Of a stretch of 64,000 bases of DNA, positions 24,159-32,828 are shown piece by piece. The notes beneath the pieces were generated by a model, which saw only the letters and a list, made by a program, of their open reading frames with translations, was not told where the DNA came from and searched no databases. The position numbers were made by a program, and so were the translations under genes. The number at the start of each line of letters is the position of its first letter. Positions within the stretch are counted from its first letter, which is position 1. Source of the DNA: Lacunisphaera sp. (GTDB lineage Bacteria; Verrucomicrobiota; Verrucomicrobiia; Opitutales; Opitutaceae); assembly GCA_009695095.1 (NCBI GenBank), contig SIBQ01000006.1:1-64000 (forward strand), in the 5' to 3' direction.

Positions 24159-24183
24159 AACCCGCCTGATTTGGCGAGTTTTT
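24159..24183 (+). terminator. Rho-independent terminator after the bS22-like gene
   Basis: AACCCGCC, loop TGATTT, then GGCGAGTT followed by TTT forms a stem of 8 pairs with one mismatch and a T run, 33 bases past the stop codon. Confidence 0.6.
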
Positions 24184-24397
24184 ACATGGATGAGGCGATG
24201 CCATTGATGGTAAAGGATTGGGGAAACTATTGGGAGCAATTGAACGAGCAATGTTTTCCATCTTGTTAGAAAGGTAAGTGTCCCATATCCAGCATCCCCT
24301 TAAAATGATTTTTACTTGGCCTTTTGCGCGGTTCACATAGCCTGCGAATGGCGGTTTTAATCGTAAAGCACGCCAACCGCCTCTCCACAGCATCCGC
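24184..24397. other. AT-richer stretch with no recognisable gene
   Basis: Base composition here is visibly lower in GC than in the surroundings. A 102-codon frame on the minus strand (24136-24444) contains WRGGWRALRLKPPFAGYVNR but overlaps the terminator and the IS remnant, and I cannot assign it to a family. The stretch probably belongs to foreign DNA brought in with the neighbouring IS remnant. Confidence 0.35.
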
Positions 24398-24454
24398 ATG
24401 TTTTCCGCAAGCAAATCGAAGGGCTTTTGCGTCGAGATTGGCACGCACTCGACG

Positions 24455-24731
24455 CTCTTGGCCCGGCTGTCTCAGCCCGAGGCGCCATTCCTCGTGGAGG
24501 AACTGAAGGACGCTTACCGAGGCCCGCGTCGTCATCGAGGACTTCCGGATCCAATACAACACCGTGCGGCCCCACAGCAAACTCGGCTACCGCAGCCCAG
24601 TCCACTACGCCGCCCAACTCTCGATCTCCGACTCCGGTTGGCCTCCGGCCACCCTCCGTCGAAGATCGACAAACCAGAACCACTACCCCAACCTCAACTC
24701 ATCACTCCGACTAACTCTCCGAGTGGCTCGA
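24455..24731 (+). mobile_element. IS3-family transposase OrfB, C-terminal remnant with right end
   Basis: One frame reads EARVVIEDFRIQYNTVRPHS then KLGYRSPVHYAAQL (about 24515-24620), the hallmark C-terminal end of the IS3 DDE integrase (OrfB). The preceding part (FLVEELKDAY, up to 24515) is in another frame and lacks the catalytic Asp and Glu region, so only a frameshifted, deleted tail remains. It ends at an inverted repeat (24707-24731) that matches the one at 104-128. The element is dead unless served in trans. Confidence 0.75.
24707..24731. repeat. IS3-type terminal inverted repeat (right end)
   Basis: CCGACTAACTCTCCGAGTGG CTCGA reads, from outside in, TCGAGCCACTCGGAGAGTTA. It is the counterpart of the left-end repeat at 104-128. 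The adjoining bases on the right belong to the interrupted prepilin gene. Confidence 0.7.
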
Positions 24732-24971
24732 AAAAGCGTATCCCGTCAGGGCCACGGTATCGGTGGCAGTGCTCAGGGCCGTCATAGTGGTCCAACTCAT
24801 CATCCGGAGCCGCTCCATCTCGCTTTGGATGATTTGGGAAGCCATCGTCGTGCCGCGGGCGAGATCGATGGCCTTGAAGCCAGTCTGCATGGCGATGATC
24901 GAGGTCGCGATGCCAAAGGCCATGATGAAGGCGGACATGGCGACCTCCAGAATGGTGAAACCAGCGTTCAA
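24711..24971 (-). pseudogene. type IV prepilin-like protein, cut by an IS3 element
   Basis: The minus-strand frame starting near 24971 reads NAGFTILEVAMSAFIMAFG, a class III/IV prepilin leader: Gly before Phe+1, Thr and Glu5, then a hydrophobic helix. About 65 further residues follow to GYAF, after which the frame enters the IS inverted repeat (SSHSES) and stops. The globular C-terminal part is absent. Only TTG (24971) is available as a start in frame, with Arg-Arg-Leu before it, so the true N terminus is unclear. The protein would have been an assembly-type minor pseudopilin. Function is lost unless the truncated form is tolerated. Confidence 0.75.
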
Positions 24972-25024
24972 GCGGCGCGCGCAGAGCGGGAGCGGCCGGA
25001 CGGGGCAGGTGATGCGATTTGCAT

Positions 25025-25328
25025 GGCGTCACTCTACCACATCATCATGGCCAATGTAACAGGCGAACGGCCCTGGCAATGGACCCTACCGCTGGGCAGT
25101 CTTATGCCGGCTTTCACAGCCAGCATTCCGATCAATGTTATCGCAGCCTCGGGCCAAACCCAGAGGGGACGTCTACCTGGCCCTCCGTATGTTCAAGTTA
25201 GCTTAGACCGACAAGCAACCAAAGGCGGTCTGGCCCATGGGCTTGGCAAATAGTTATCGCACCTGGTCATGGCCGGAACCGCACCGTATTTGTTAGCCAT
25301 TTGGGGCCGCCAGACTAGTTTCCGGCTG
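25025..25328. other. intergenic gap, nothing recognised
   Basis: These 304 bases lie between divergent genes (prepilin remnant and polyprenyl synthase). No open frame with family resemblance, hairpin module or RNA signature was found. It presumably holds the promoters of both flanking genes. Confidence 0.4.
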
Positions 25329-26363
25329 ATGGCCATTGCTGTAACGCCTCCCGGCCTGCCGCCTCAGGATTTTCCCGAACTTTTCGAGCGCGTGCGTCCG
25401 CAGATGGCGGCGCTCGAACTGTTCATGCGCCGAGAGTTGGAGCAATTCGAGCCGGAGATCCGCGGGATGGCCGCCTACTGCCTCGACACCATCGGCAAAC
25501 GGCTCCGCCCGACTCTGGTTTTTGTCAGCGGCTGGCAGGGCGAGGGCGTGGTGTCGGACGATCTGGTGCGCGCTGCCGGCGTGGTGGAGATGGTGCATCT
25601 CGCCACCCTCGTGCACGATGACATCATGGACCGGGCGGAAATCCGGCGCAACCGCCGCACGGCGGCGCGCGAGTTCGGGCCCGATGCCGCCGTGCTGCTG
25701 GGGGATGCACTCTTCTCGCAGGCCCTGCATGTTGCTTCCCAGTTTCCCACCACCGAGGTCTGCCGGCTGGTGTCGGAGTCCACGCGCAAGGTATGCTCGG
25801 GCGAAATCATGCAGACGCTGCGCCGGCACGATATCAACATCTCGCTCGCGGAATACCGGCGCATGATCGACCTAAAGACCGCGGAGCTTTTCCGCGTCTC
25901 GTGTTTTTTGGGGGCCCGGTTGTCCGGGCATGACGCCGGGTTTGCCAGCGCGGCCGACCGCTTCGGCCATCACCTCGGCATCGCCTACCAGATTTATGAC
26001 GACCTCGTGGATTTTGTTGGCGAAGAGCAGCGCATTGGCAAGACCCTCGGTACCGACCTCGCCACGGGCAAACTCACGTTGCCCCTGATGCTGTTGCTTG
26101 ACCGGGTGGCTGCAGAGGAGCGGGCCGCCATCGTGGCCGCCTTGCGGGGCGGCCAGCCGATCGGACTGGCCGCCAGCAAGCAACGGATGCAGGAACTGGG
26201 CATCGCGACCGGGGTAGTGCGGGCCATTGACGATGAACTGGCGGTTGCCACCCAAGCACTTGCGCCCTACGCCCGGCTCGCCCCGGTGCCGCTGATGCTC
26301 CAGCTGTGCGCCATGCTACACGGACAGATGGCGGCACTGCAACAGGGTGGGCCGGTTTCTTGA
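25329..26363 (+). CDS. long-chain polyprenyl diphosphate synthase (IspB-like)
   Basis: Condenses isopentenyl diphosphate with an allylic diphosphate to make the side chain of respiratory quinones. The 344-residue protein has both aspartate-rich motifs: LVHDDIMDRAEIRRNR (first DDxxD, about residue 95) and AYQIYDDLVDFVG (second, about residue 225), plus GKRLRPTLV near residue 57. The residues before the first DDxxD (EMVHLATL) are small, which favours long products such as octaprenyl. I prefer ATG 25329 to an upstream ATG at 25269, because the intervening residues are unlike the family. A respiratory quinone role fits the complex I operon in the same window. Confidence 0.88.
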   Translation: MAIAVTPPGLPPQDFPELFERVRPQMAALELFMRRELEQFEPEIRGMAAYCLDTIGKRLRPTLVFVSGWQGEGVVSDDLVRAAGVVEMVHLATLVHDDIMDRAEIRRNRRTAAREFGPDAAVLLGDALFSQALHVASQFPTTEVCRLVSESTRKVCSGEIMQTLRRHDINISLAEYRRMIDLKTAELFRVSCFLGARLSGHDAGFASAADRFGHHLGIAYQIYDDLVDFVGEEQRIGKTLGTDLATGKLTLPLMLLLDRVAAEERAAIVAALRGGQPIGLAASKQRMQELGIATGVVRAIDDELAVATQALAPYARLAPVPLMLQLCAMLHGQMAALQQGGPVS

Positions 26364-26413
26364 TAATTTGCGTTTGCTTGGCTCCTCGGCTGCTGTACCC
26401 TGTCATTCGCGCG

Positions 26414-27046
26414 ATGAATCTGTCCAAGGTTTTCACCAAGACCATCATTACCTCTCCCGAGCGCCAGCAGGAGGCGGATACGGATTTTTCCATCGTGAAA
26501 CAGGTGCAGGCGGGCGATGTGGCCGCTTTTGACCGGCTTATCCTGAAATACCGCGAGCGGGTCTTTGGCATCATTTACAACCTGACCTCCAATCGCGAGG
26601 ACACCTCCGACCTTACCCAGGACGCTTTTATCAAGGCCTTCCAATCCATCAACCGCTTCCAAGGCCACTGCGCGTTCTTCACCTGGCTCTACAAGATCGC
26701 CGTCAATACCACGCGTAGCCACCTCCGAAAGAACCGCTTGCGCAGTTTTTTTAGCCTGGAAAAACTCCACGAGGATGGACTAAATGCGCAAATCCTTGAG
26801 CAATTGACGGATAAAAGAGGTGCTGATCGTGATACCTACCTCCACGAGCTTCAGGAAAAATTGAACGAAGCACTCCAAAAATTGTCTATCCCACACCGAA
26901 CAGTGATTACCCTTTTTGAGATAGACGGCCTTGGCCACTCCGAAATAGCCGAAGTCATGGGTTGCTCCGAAGGCACCGTTCGCTCCCGGCTCCACTACGC
27001 CAAGCAGTTTCTGCAGGGTGAGTTGGGTAAATACCTTCAGTCCTGA
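26414..27046 (+). CDS. ECF-type RNA polymerase sigma factor (SigE/RpoE-like)
   Basis: A 210-residue group 4 sigma factor. Region 2 runs about residues 28-105, with DVAAFDRLILKYRERVFGII, DLTQDAFIKAFQSI and FFTWLYKIAVNTTRSHLRK (-10 recognition). Region 4 runs about 145-205, with IPHRTVITLFEIDGLGHSEI and MGCSEGTVRSRLHYAK (helix-turn-helix for -35). It lacks region 3. A membrane protein gene follows after 9 bases and is a natural candidate for its anti-sigma factor. ATG 26414 is chosen because homology begins just after it. Confidence 0.93.
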   Translation: MNLSKVFTKTIITSPERQQEADTDFSIVKQVQAGDVAAFDRLILKYRERVFGIIYNLTSNREDTSDLTQDAFIKAFQSINRFQGHCAFFTWLYKIAVNTTRSHLRKNRLRSFFSLEKLHEDGLNAQILEQLTDKRGADRDTYLHELQEKLNEALQKLSIPHRTVITLFEIDGLGHSEIAEVMGCSEGTVRSRLHYAKQFLQGELGKYLQS

Positions 27047-27055
27047 TCCCGCTCC

Positions 27056-27868
27056 ATGCCCAATTCCGATCAACGCCCCAAAATCACCGTCGAGGACCTC
27101 TTGCGTCTCAAGCGTGCCGAGCGTCCCGCCGCAGAGTTTTGGGCCAATTTCGAGAGTGAGTTGCGCCAGAAGCAACTCACCGCACTCCTTGACAAGCGTC
27201 CTTGGTGGCAGGAGCTGCCGCAATTTCTCGCCCGGCGCGCCTACATTCCTGTCGGGACCGCCGCCATTCTCGCCTTCACCTTGGTTTCGGTGAAATTTTA
27301 TACGCCGGCCCAGCTCGCACCGACCGGCGCGGCCAAGCACGAAATGCTGGAACCCGCCGCCACCTTTGTTTCCGCGCTGGTTAGTTCGCCGTTGGTCAAT
27401 CGCCGCGAGCCCGCAGTTTCCGCTGTTAATGACCGCACCGCGGTTGCCGGCGCTTCGGCGGAATCACCGCCTTCCATCGACACCATTGAGCTGATGCCCC
27501 AGGTGCTTGCCCCGCACGAAGTGGAGACGCCTTCCGCCCGCTCCATCGCCGCCAATCTCGCCGTCCTTGAGCAATCCGAGCCCGAGCTGGTCAACGCGGT
27601 CATGGGCAGCCGCCTCAGCCCACCGGCCCGCGTGCAAACCGCCGCCGCAATGGTCACCGAACTGGCCTCCGTTCCCACCAATGCTTCCAAGCGCAACCGC
27701 CTGTTCACCCAGTATAACGACCGCCTGCTCAGCCCCGAGCCGACCGCGCCCGATATCGTGCGTGAGCGCCTGGCCCGCCGTCTCGGCGACAACGAAATCA
27801 CCGACCGCCTCAGCCGCATCGGCCTGAAAGGTGACCAAGTCTCGCTCGGCCTGACCCTCAGGCTGTAA
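27056..27868 (+). CDS. single-pass membrane protein, probable partner (anti-sigma) of the ECF sigma factor
   Basis: The 270-residue protein has a cytosolic N-terminal part (residues 1-62, charged, with ITVEDLLRLKRAERPAAEF). One membrane segment follows (about 64-80, YIPVGTAAILAFTLVSVKF), then a Pro/Ala/Ser-rich extracytoplasmic region of about 190 residues. It does not show the HxxxCxxC zinc motif of ZAS anti-sigma factors. The anti-sigma role is inferred only from gene order (9-base gap) and topology; I do not recognise the family. Confidence 0.55.
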   Translation: MPNSDQRPKITVEDLLRLKRAERPAAEFWANFESELRQKQLTALLDKRPWWQELPQFLARRAYIPVGTAAILAFTLVSVKFYTPAQLAPTGAAKHEMLEPAATFVSALVSSPLVNRREPAVSAVNDRTAVAGASAESPPSIDTIELMPQVLAPHEVETPSARSIAANLAVLEQSEPELVNAVMGSRLSPPARVQTAAAMVTELASVPTNASKRNRLFTQYNDRLLSPEPTAPDIVRERLARRLGDNEITDRLSRIGLKGDQVSLGLTLRL

Positions 27869-27910
27869 CGCGCAATCTTTTTCGGCGGTTTTTTGCGGTT
27901 CGCGGCCGGC

Positions 27911-29551
27911 TCACTTCTCGGCCACGCAGATGCCGCAGATGTCGTAGAAGAAGTCGTGGCCCTTGTCGTCCACGAGGATGAACGCGGGGAAGTCCTGCAC
28001 CTCAATCTTCCACACCGCCTCCATGCCCAGCTCGGGATACTCGAGCACCTCGACCTTCTTGATGTTGTCCTGTGCGAGAATGGCTGCCGGCCCGCCGATG
28101 CTGCCGAGGTAGAAACCGCCGTGCTGTTTGCACGCCTCGGTCACCGACCGGCTGCGGTTGCCTTTGGCCAGCATGATCAGCGAGCCCCCGTGCGATTGGA
28201 ATAGGTCCACGTAACTGTCCATGCGCCCGGCGGTCGTCGGACCGAAGGAGCCCGAGGCATACCCGGTGGGCGTCTTGGACGGGCCCGCGTAGTAAACCGG
28301 GTGGTTCTTGAGGTAATCGGGCAAGCCCTGGCCGGCGTCGATGCGCTCCTTCAGTTTGGCGTGCGCACTGTCGCGGGCGACAATCATCGGGCCGGTCAGC
28401 GACACCCGCGTGGTCACCGGGTATTTCGACAGCTCGGCCAGGATGGTCTTCATCGGGCGGTTCAGGTCGATGCGGATAAAATTCTCATCCTTGAACGCCC
28501 GCATGTCCGGAGGAATGAACCGGCCGGGATTGGCTTCCATTTGTTCGAGGAAAATGCCGTCCTTGGTGATCTTTGCCTTGATGTTGCGGTCGGCGCTGCA
28601 GGAGACACCCATGCCCACTGGGCAGCTGGCGCCATGGCGTGGCAGGCGAATGACCCGCACGTCGAGGGCGAAATACTTGCCGCCGAACTGCGCCCCGACT
28701 TTTGCCTCCTGGGCGAGTTTCAGCACCTTCTCCTCCATCGCGAGATCGCGGAAGGCCCGCCCGTGCTCGTTGCCACTCGTCGGCAGGCCGTCGAGATACT
28801 TGGTCGTCGCGAGTTTCAGGGTTTTCATGCACGCCTCGGCGCTCGTCCCACCGATGACAAACACCAGATGGTAGGGTGGGCAGGCCGAGGTGCCGAGCAG
28901 TTGCATCTTCTCGGTGAAAAACTTCTCGAGGCTCTTCGGGTTCAGCAGGGCCCGGCTCTCTTGGAAAAAATATAGCTTGTTGGCCGAACCGCCGCCCTTG
29001 GCCACGAACAGGAATTCATACTTCGCCCCCTCAGTGGCGTGCAGGTCGATCTGCGCCGGCAGGTTGGTGCCGGTATTGACCTCCCTGAACATCTCGAGCG
29101 GCGCCACCTGCGAATAACGCAGGTTTTCCTTGGTGTAACATTCGTAGACCCCTTTCGCCAGTTGCTCGGCGTCATTGGCGCCGGTCCACACCTGCTGGCC
29201 CTTTTTGGCAAAAATGGCTGCCGTGCCGGTGTCCTGACACATGGGCAGGATGCCCCGCGCGGCGATCTCGGCGTTCTTCAGCAGCGTCAGCGCAACGTAG
29301 CGGTCGTTGGCCGACGCCTCGGGGTCCTCGAGGATGGCGGCCACCTGCTCGAGATGCTTCCGACGCAGGAAAAAATTGGTGTCGTGGTATGCCTCCCGCG
29401 CCAGGTAGGTCAGCGCCTCCGGGGCGACCTTCAGGATTTCCCGGCCCTCAAAGGCCGCCGGCGAAACCCCGACCTTGGTGAGCAGTCGATACTCGGTATC
29501 GTCCGCTCCGAGCGGCAGGGGATCCTGGTAAACAAATGGCGGCGTGGGCAT
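27911..29551 (-). CDS. class I (iron-sulfur) fumarate hydratase
   Basis: Converts fumarate and water to L-malate in the TCA cycle using an oxygen-sensitive 4Fe-4S cluster. The 546-residue protein is the fused FumA/FumB type (alpha plus beta domain). Candidate cluster cysteines lie in [12 protein letters not shown] (about residue 104), [11 protein letters not shown] and [14 protein letters not shown]. The beta domain carries [17 protein letters not shown] and [20 protein letters not shown], and the C terminus ends [10 protein letters not shown]. Single gene, ATG 29551. Convergent with the sigma/membrane pair. Confidence 0.95.
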   Translation of the reverse strand: MPTPPFVYQDPLPLGADDTEYRLLTKVGVSPAAFEGREILKVAPEALTYLAREAYHDTNFFLRRKHLEQVAAILEDPEASANDRYVALTLLKNAEIAARGILPMCQDTGTAAIFAKKGQQVWTGANDAEQLAKGVYECYTKENLRYSQVAPLEMFREVNTGTNLPAQIDLHATEGAKYEFLFVAKGGGSANKLYFFQESRALLNPKSLEKFFTEKMQLLGTSACPPYHLVFVIGGTSAEACMKTLKLATTKYLDGLPTSGNEHGRAFRDLAMEEKVLKLAQEAKVGAQFGGKYFALDVRVIRLPRHGASCPVGMGVSCSADRNIKAKITKDGIFLEQMEANPGRFIPPDMRAFKDENFIRIDLNRPMKTILAELSKYPVTTRVSLTGPMIVARDSAHAKLKERIDAGQGLPDYLKNHPVYYAGPSKTPTGYASGSFGPTTAGRMDSYVDLFQSHGGSLIMLAKGNRSRSVTEACKQHGGFYLGSIGGPAAILAQDNIKKVEVLEYPELGMEAVWKIEVQDFPAFILVDDKGHDFFYDICGICVAEK

Positions 29552-29646
29552 GACGGCACCTTACTCGATTTCGTCCGCATGACAAGCTGTCGAGCAGACC
29601 GTCTTGCGTCTATAAGGCGGCTGTCTGGCGGCGAGAACCCCCGGGG

Positions 29647-30639
29647 TCAGAGGATCTTCAGTTTCGGCAAATCCTGCACATCGATGTAGCCGACCGGCCG
29701 GCCCTTGGTGTCGAGGGCAAACAGGTCGGATATCTTCAGTTGTTGGAAAATCTTCAGCGCCTCGACCGCCAGTGCGTCGGCAGACACGGTCTTGCCGCCG
29801 CGGGTCATGAAGTCGCTCACGGGCTTCTTGAGGAAATCCGCGCCACCATTCAGCGCGCTGCGGCGGAAATCCCCGTCAGTAAAGATGCCGGCCAGCTTGC
29901 CCTTCGCGTCCACCAGTGCCACGGCGCCGGCCTTCGCCTTGGTCATGGCAAAGATCGCCTCCTGCACGGTTGTCTTCGTCTCCTTGAGCACCGGGCAGCT
30001 TTCACCGGTGCGCATGATGTCCCTCACCCGGAGCAGGAGCGTCATGCCGAGTGTGCCCGCCGGGTGGTATTTCGCAAAATCCTCGCGCGTCAGACCGCGG
30101 CTCTCCAACAGCACCATCGCGAGCGCATCGCCGAGGGCGAGTGCCGCCGTCGTGCTGGCCGTCGGGGCGAGCGCGAGGGGACAGGCTTCGCGTGGCACGG
30201 AGTAGACCAGCCGGTGGTCGGCGCCCCGGGCCAGCTCGCTATTTGGGGCGCCAGTGAGCGCAATGGTTTTTAGCCCGAATTTCTCAAACAGCGGCAGCAG
30301 GCGCAGCATCTCCTCGGTCGCCCCGCTGTTGCTTAACAGGATGGTCAGGTCGCCCGCCGCGCACAGTCCCAGGTCGCCGTGCAGCGCCTGGGTGGCATCG
30401 AGAAAGCACGAGGGCACGCCGATGCTGTTAAGCGTGCCCGTCAGTTTTTGCGCGATGTGGGCATTTTTGCCCACGCCGGAAAAAATCACCTTGTGGCCGG
30501 CCTCGACAGTGGCCTCCACCGCCCGCACTACCGCCACAAAATCCTCGCCCAGCGCCCCGGCGGTGGCTTCCAGCGCCTCCCGTTCGATGGTGAGGCAGTT
30601 GCGGGCCTTGGCGAGTAAGGTGGCGGAATCCAGTGGCAT
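29647..30639 (-). CDS. kdsD: D-arabinose 5-phosphate isomerase KdsD/KpsF
   Basis: Interconverts ribulose 5-phosphate and arabinose 5-phosphate, the first step towards Kdo for lipopolysaccharide. The 330-residue protein has an N-terminal SIS domain (GVGKNAHIAQKLTGTLNSIG, DATQALHGDLG, LLSNSGATEEML) and two C-terminal CBS domains (about residues 205-330) that end in YIDVQDLPKLKIL. The ATG at 30639 is preferred. Its presence implies a Gram-negative envelope with Kdo-containing LPS. Divergent from the lipoprotein gene. Confidence 0.95.
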   Translation of the reverse strand: MPLDSATLLAKARNCLTIEREALEATAGALGEDFVAVVRAVEATVEAGHKVIFSGVGKNAHIAQKLTGTLNSIGVPSCFLDATQALHGDLGLCAAGDLTILLSNSGATEEMLRLLPLFEKFGLKTIALTGAPNSELARGADHRLVYSVPREACPLALAPTASTTAALALGDALAMVLLESRGLTREDFAKYHPAGTLGMTLLLRVRDIMRTGESCPVLKETKTTVQEAIFAMTKAKAGAVALVDAKGKLAGIFTDGDFRRSALNGGADFLKKPVSDFMTRGGKTVSADALAVEALKIFQQLKISDLFALDTKGRPVGYIDVQDLPKLKIL

Positions 30640-30711
30640 CAAAAACTTGTGTTGGTTTGGGGCAGGCGCAAACCTAGCCCTCGCTCGTCCTCATTCAATT
30701 CATTTCCAGCC

Positions 30712-31587
30712 GTGTTCCGCTTCACTGCCATCCTCCGTTCCCTGCTGCTCCCGCTGGCGGGCGCACTGGCGCTGGGACTGGCCGGTTGCCCGGAGAAGGG
30801 AAGGCTCTCCTACGCGACCGAGGTGGATGAGCCCAACTACCGGGAGGGCCAGGCGCTGCTCAAATCCGGCCGCAAGCAGGAGGCTCTCAGCGCCTTCCTC
30901 AAGGTCATCGACAAGCGCATCGACGACGCACCCGAATCACACCTTGAGGTCGGTCTGCTCTACCTGCAGCACATCAATGACCCGCTCTCGGCCATCTATC
31001 ACTTCAAGAAATACCTGACCCTGCGCCCCAACAGCCCGCAGGCCCCGCTGGTCAAGCAGCGCATCGCCGCCGCCACTCGCGAATTCGCCCGCACGCTGCC
31101 GGCGCAGCCGCTCGAGAGCCAGCTCCAGCGCGTCGACCTCGTCGCCACACTCGACCGGCTCAAGCAGGAGAACGAGTCGCTTAAACAGCAGCTGGCGGAC
31201 CTGAAGGCCGGCCGCAACAGTCTGACCGCCACTGTCCCGGAGGATACTACCTCCGCCGCGGCAGCGCCCTCCACCGCGGTTAATTTCTCCCTGGAGACAA
31301 TGCCCGTCGTGCGCACCCGGCCGCCACCGGTTTCGCCGGTGCGCGCCCCGCCGGCTCCCGCGCGGACCAGCGCCACCCCGGCGCAAACCAAGCCGGCGCC
31401 GGCCGCCCCGTCCCGCACCGCCACCGGGGTCCGCAAGCACACCGTCCAGCCCGGCGACACCCTTTCCAAGCTTGCCCAGCAATATTACGGCAATCGCGCC
31501 AAGTGGCGCGATATCTTCGCGGCCAACCGCGATGTGATGAAGAGCGAAGCCGACCTCAAGGTCGGCCAGGAGCTCAGGATTCCCTGA
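30712..31587 (+). CDS. lipoprotein with TPR-like repeats and C-terminal LysM domain
   Basis: From GTG 30712 the 291-residue protein starts with a lipoprotein signal (FTAILRSLLLPLAGALALGL then lipobox LAGC, Cys near residue 25). A TPR-like part follows (YREGQALLKSGRKQEALSAF, HLEVGLLYLQ, AIYHFKKYL), then a short coiled coil (LKQENESLKQQLADL), a Pro/Ala/Thr-rich linker and a LysM domain at the end (KHTVQPGDTLSKLAQQYYGN to LKVGQELRIP). LysM binds peptidoglycan, so the protein likely tethers the outer membrane to the wall or serves as an envelope scaffold. The start codon is uncertain; an earlier start at 30649 would precede the signal with a poor extension. Confidence 0.85.
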   Translation: MFRFTAILRSLLLPLAGALALGLAGCPEKGRLSYATEVDEPNYREGQALLKSGRKQEALSAFLKVIDKRIDDAPESHLEVGLLYLQHINDPLSAIYHFKKYLTLRPNSPQAPLVKQRIAAATREFARTLPAQPLESQLQRVDLVATLDRLKQENESLKQQLADLKAGRNSLTATVPEDTTSAAAAPSTAVNFSLETMPVVRTRPPPVSPVRAPPAPARTSATPAQTKPAPAAPSRTATGVRKHTVQPGDTLSKLAQQYYGNRAKWRDIFAANRDVMKSEADLKVGQELRIP

Positions 31588-31593
31588 GCCCGC

Positions 31594-32739
31594 TCAAGCC
31601 TGAGCCAGCGCCTGCTCGAGGTCGGCAATCAAATCGTCCGCGTCCTCCAGCCCGACTGACAGCCGCAACAGGTCCGCCGGAGTGGGACTGTTGGCTCCCT
31701 CGACGCTGGCGCGGTGCTCGATGAGACTCTCCACGCCGCCGAGCGAGGTCGCGCGTTTCCAGAGCTGCACCCGTGCCGCCGCGGCGATGGCCGCCGCCTC
31801 GCCCCCCTTGACCCGCAGCGAAAGCATGCCGCCGAAGCCGCCTTTCATTTGTCTGGCCGCCACCGCATGGCCCAGAGCGGTGGCCAGACCCGGGTAAAGC
31901 ACAGCCGCAATGCGCGGGTGACTGGCGAAATGCCCCGCAATCTTCTGTGCGCCGCGGCAGGCCGCCGGCACCCGCACGAAGAGCGTGCGCATGCCGCGCA
32001 CGAGCAGCCACGCCTCGAACGTGCCCGCAATTGCCCCGCCGTTTTTCCGGCCGGCCTTGATCCGCTGCCAGAATTCGTCGTCCTTCGCCGTCACCAGTGC
32101 ACCGGCCACCACGTCCGAGTGGCCGTTCAGGTATTTCGTGGCCGAGTGCAGCACGAGATCCGCGCCCAAGGCAATGGGCTGGGTGAGCACCGGCGTGGCG
32201 ATGGTTGAGTCCACGGCGAGTCGTGCGCCGGCCTGGTGGGCGATCTCAGCGGCGGCGGCGATGTCGGTGATGACCCAGGTGGGGTTGGCAGGCGTCTCGA
32301 TCCACACGAGCCTGGTTTTGCCCGGCTGCACGGCGCGGGCGAGGGTGGTGGGATTCGTGGGGTCCACCAATTCGACCTTGAGGCCCCATTGCGTTGCAAA
32401 GCCGAGCAGCCAGTGACGCAACGCCCAATACATGACCTTGGGCGCGATGACGTGGTCACCCGGATTGAGGGCCATGAAAACCGTCGTGGCCGCCGCCATG
32501 CCCGAGCTGAATAGCGCCGCGCCGGCGCCGTGCTCCAAGTGCGTGAGCAATGCCTCGGCCTGCTCAAAGGTCGGGTTGTCGGCTCGGGCATAGACGCGGC
32601 CCGAGCGAAACTGGTTGTCCGGGTCGCGCAGATAGGTGGTCGCAGGCTGAAGCGGCGGTGAAATCGCCCGCGTAGTTTCATCGATCCAGCCCAGGGCCTG
32701 CGCGGCGGCGGAGGCGGGTTTGACGTGCTTGGGATCCAC
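31594..32739 (-). CDS. trans-sulfuration PLP enzyme (cystathionine gamma-synthase / beta-lyase type)
   Basis: A 381-residue member of the Cys/Met metabolism PLP family. Diagnostic segments: YARADNPTFEQAEALLTHLE, ALFSSGMAAATTVFMAL (PLP phosphate grip), TRLVWIETPANPTW, and SATKYLNGHSDVVAGAL with the PLP lysine. The C-terminal SLGGVESLIEHRA is typical of cystathionine-forming or -cleaving enzymes. Substrate specificity (gamma-synthase, beta-lyase or methionine gamma-lyase) cannot be fixed from these motifs. ATG 32739. It is followed by convergent lipoprotein gene 6 bases beyond its stop. Confidence 0.88.
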   Translation of the reverse strand: MDPKHVKPASAAAQALGWIDETTRAISPPLQPATTYLRDPDNQFRSGRVYARADNPTFEQAEALLTHLEHGAGAALFSSGMAAATTVFMALNPGDHVIAPKVMYWALRHWLLGFATQWGLKVELVDPTNPTTLARAVQPGKTRLVWIETPANPTWVITDIAAAAEIAHQAGARLAVDSTIATPVLTQPIALGADLVLHSATKYLNGHSDVVAGALVTAKDDEFWQRIKAGRKNGGAIAGTFEAWLLVRGMRTLFVRVPAACRGAQKIAGHFASHPRIAAVLYPGLATALGHAVAARQMKGGFGGMLSLRVKGGEAAAIAAAARVQLWKRATSLGGVESLIEHRASVEGANSPTPADLLRLSVGLEDADDLIADLEQALAQA

Positions 32740-32828
32740 GAGGGGTTACCAAAGAGCAAAAGCGCCCGGCTGCAAAGAAGGAATCAGCGGCCGCCCCACG
32801 GTTTTAAAATGAGTGCCGAAAAACGCGC

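Noticed and set aside
24136-24444. 102-codon minus-strand frame as a real gene
   Set aside because: It overlaps the bS22 terminator and the IS remnant, has no family resemblance and no initiation signal.
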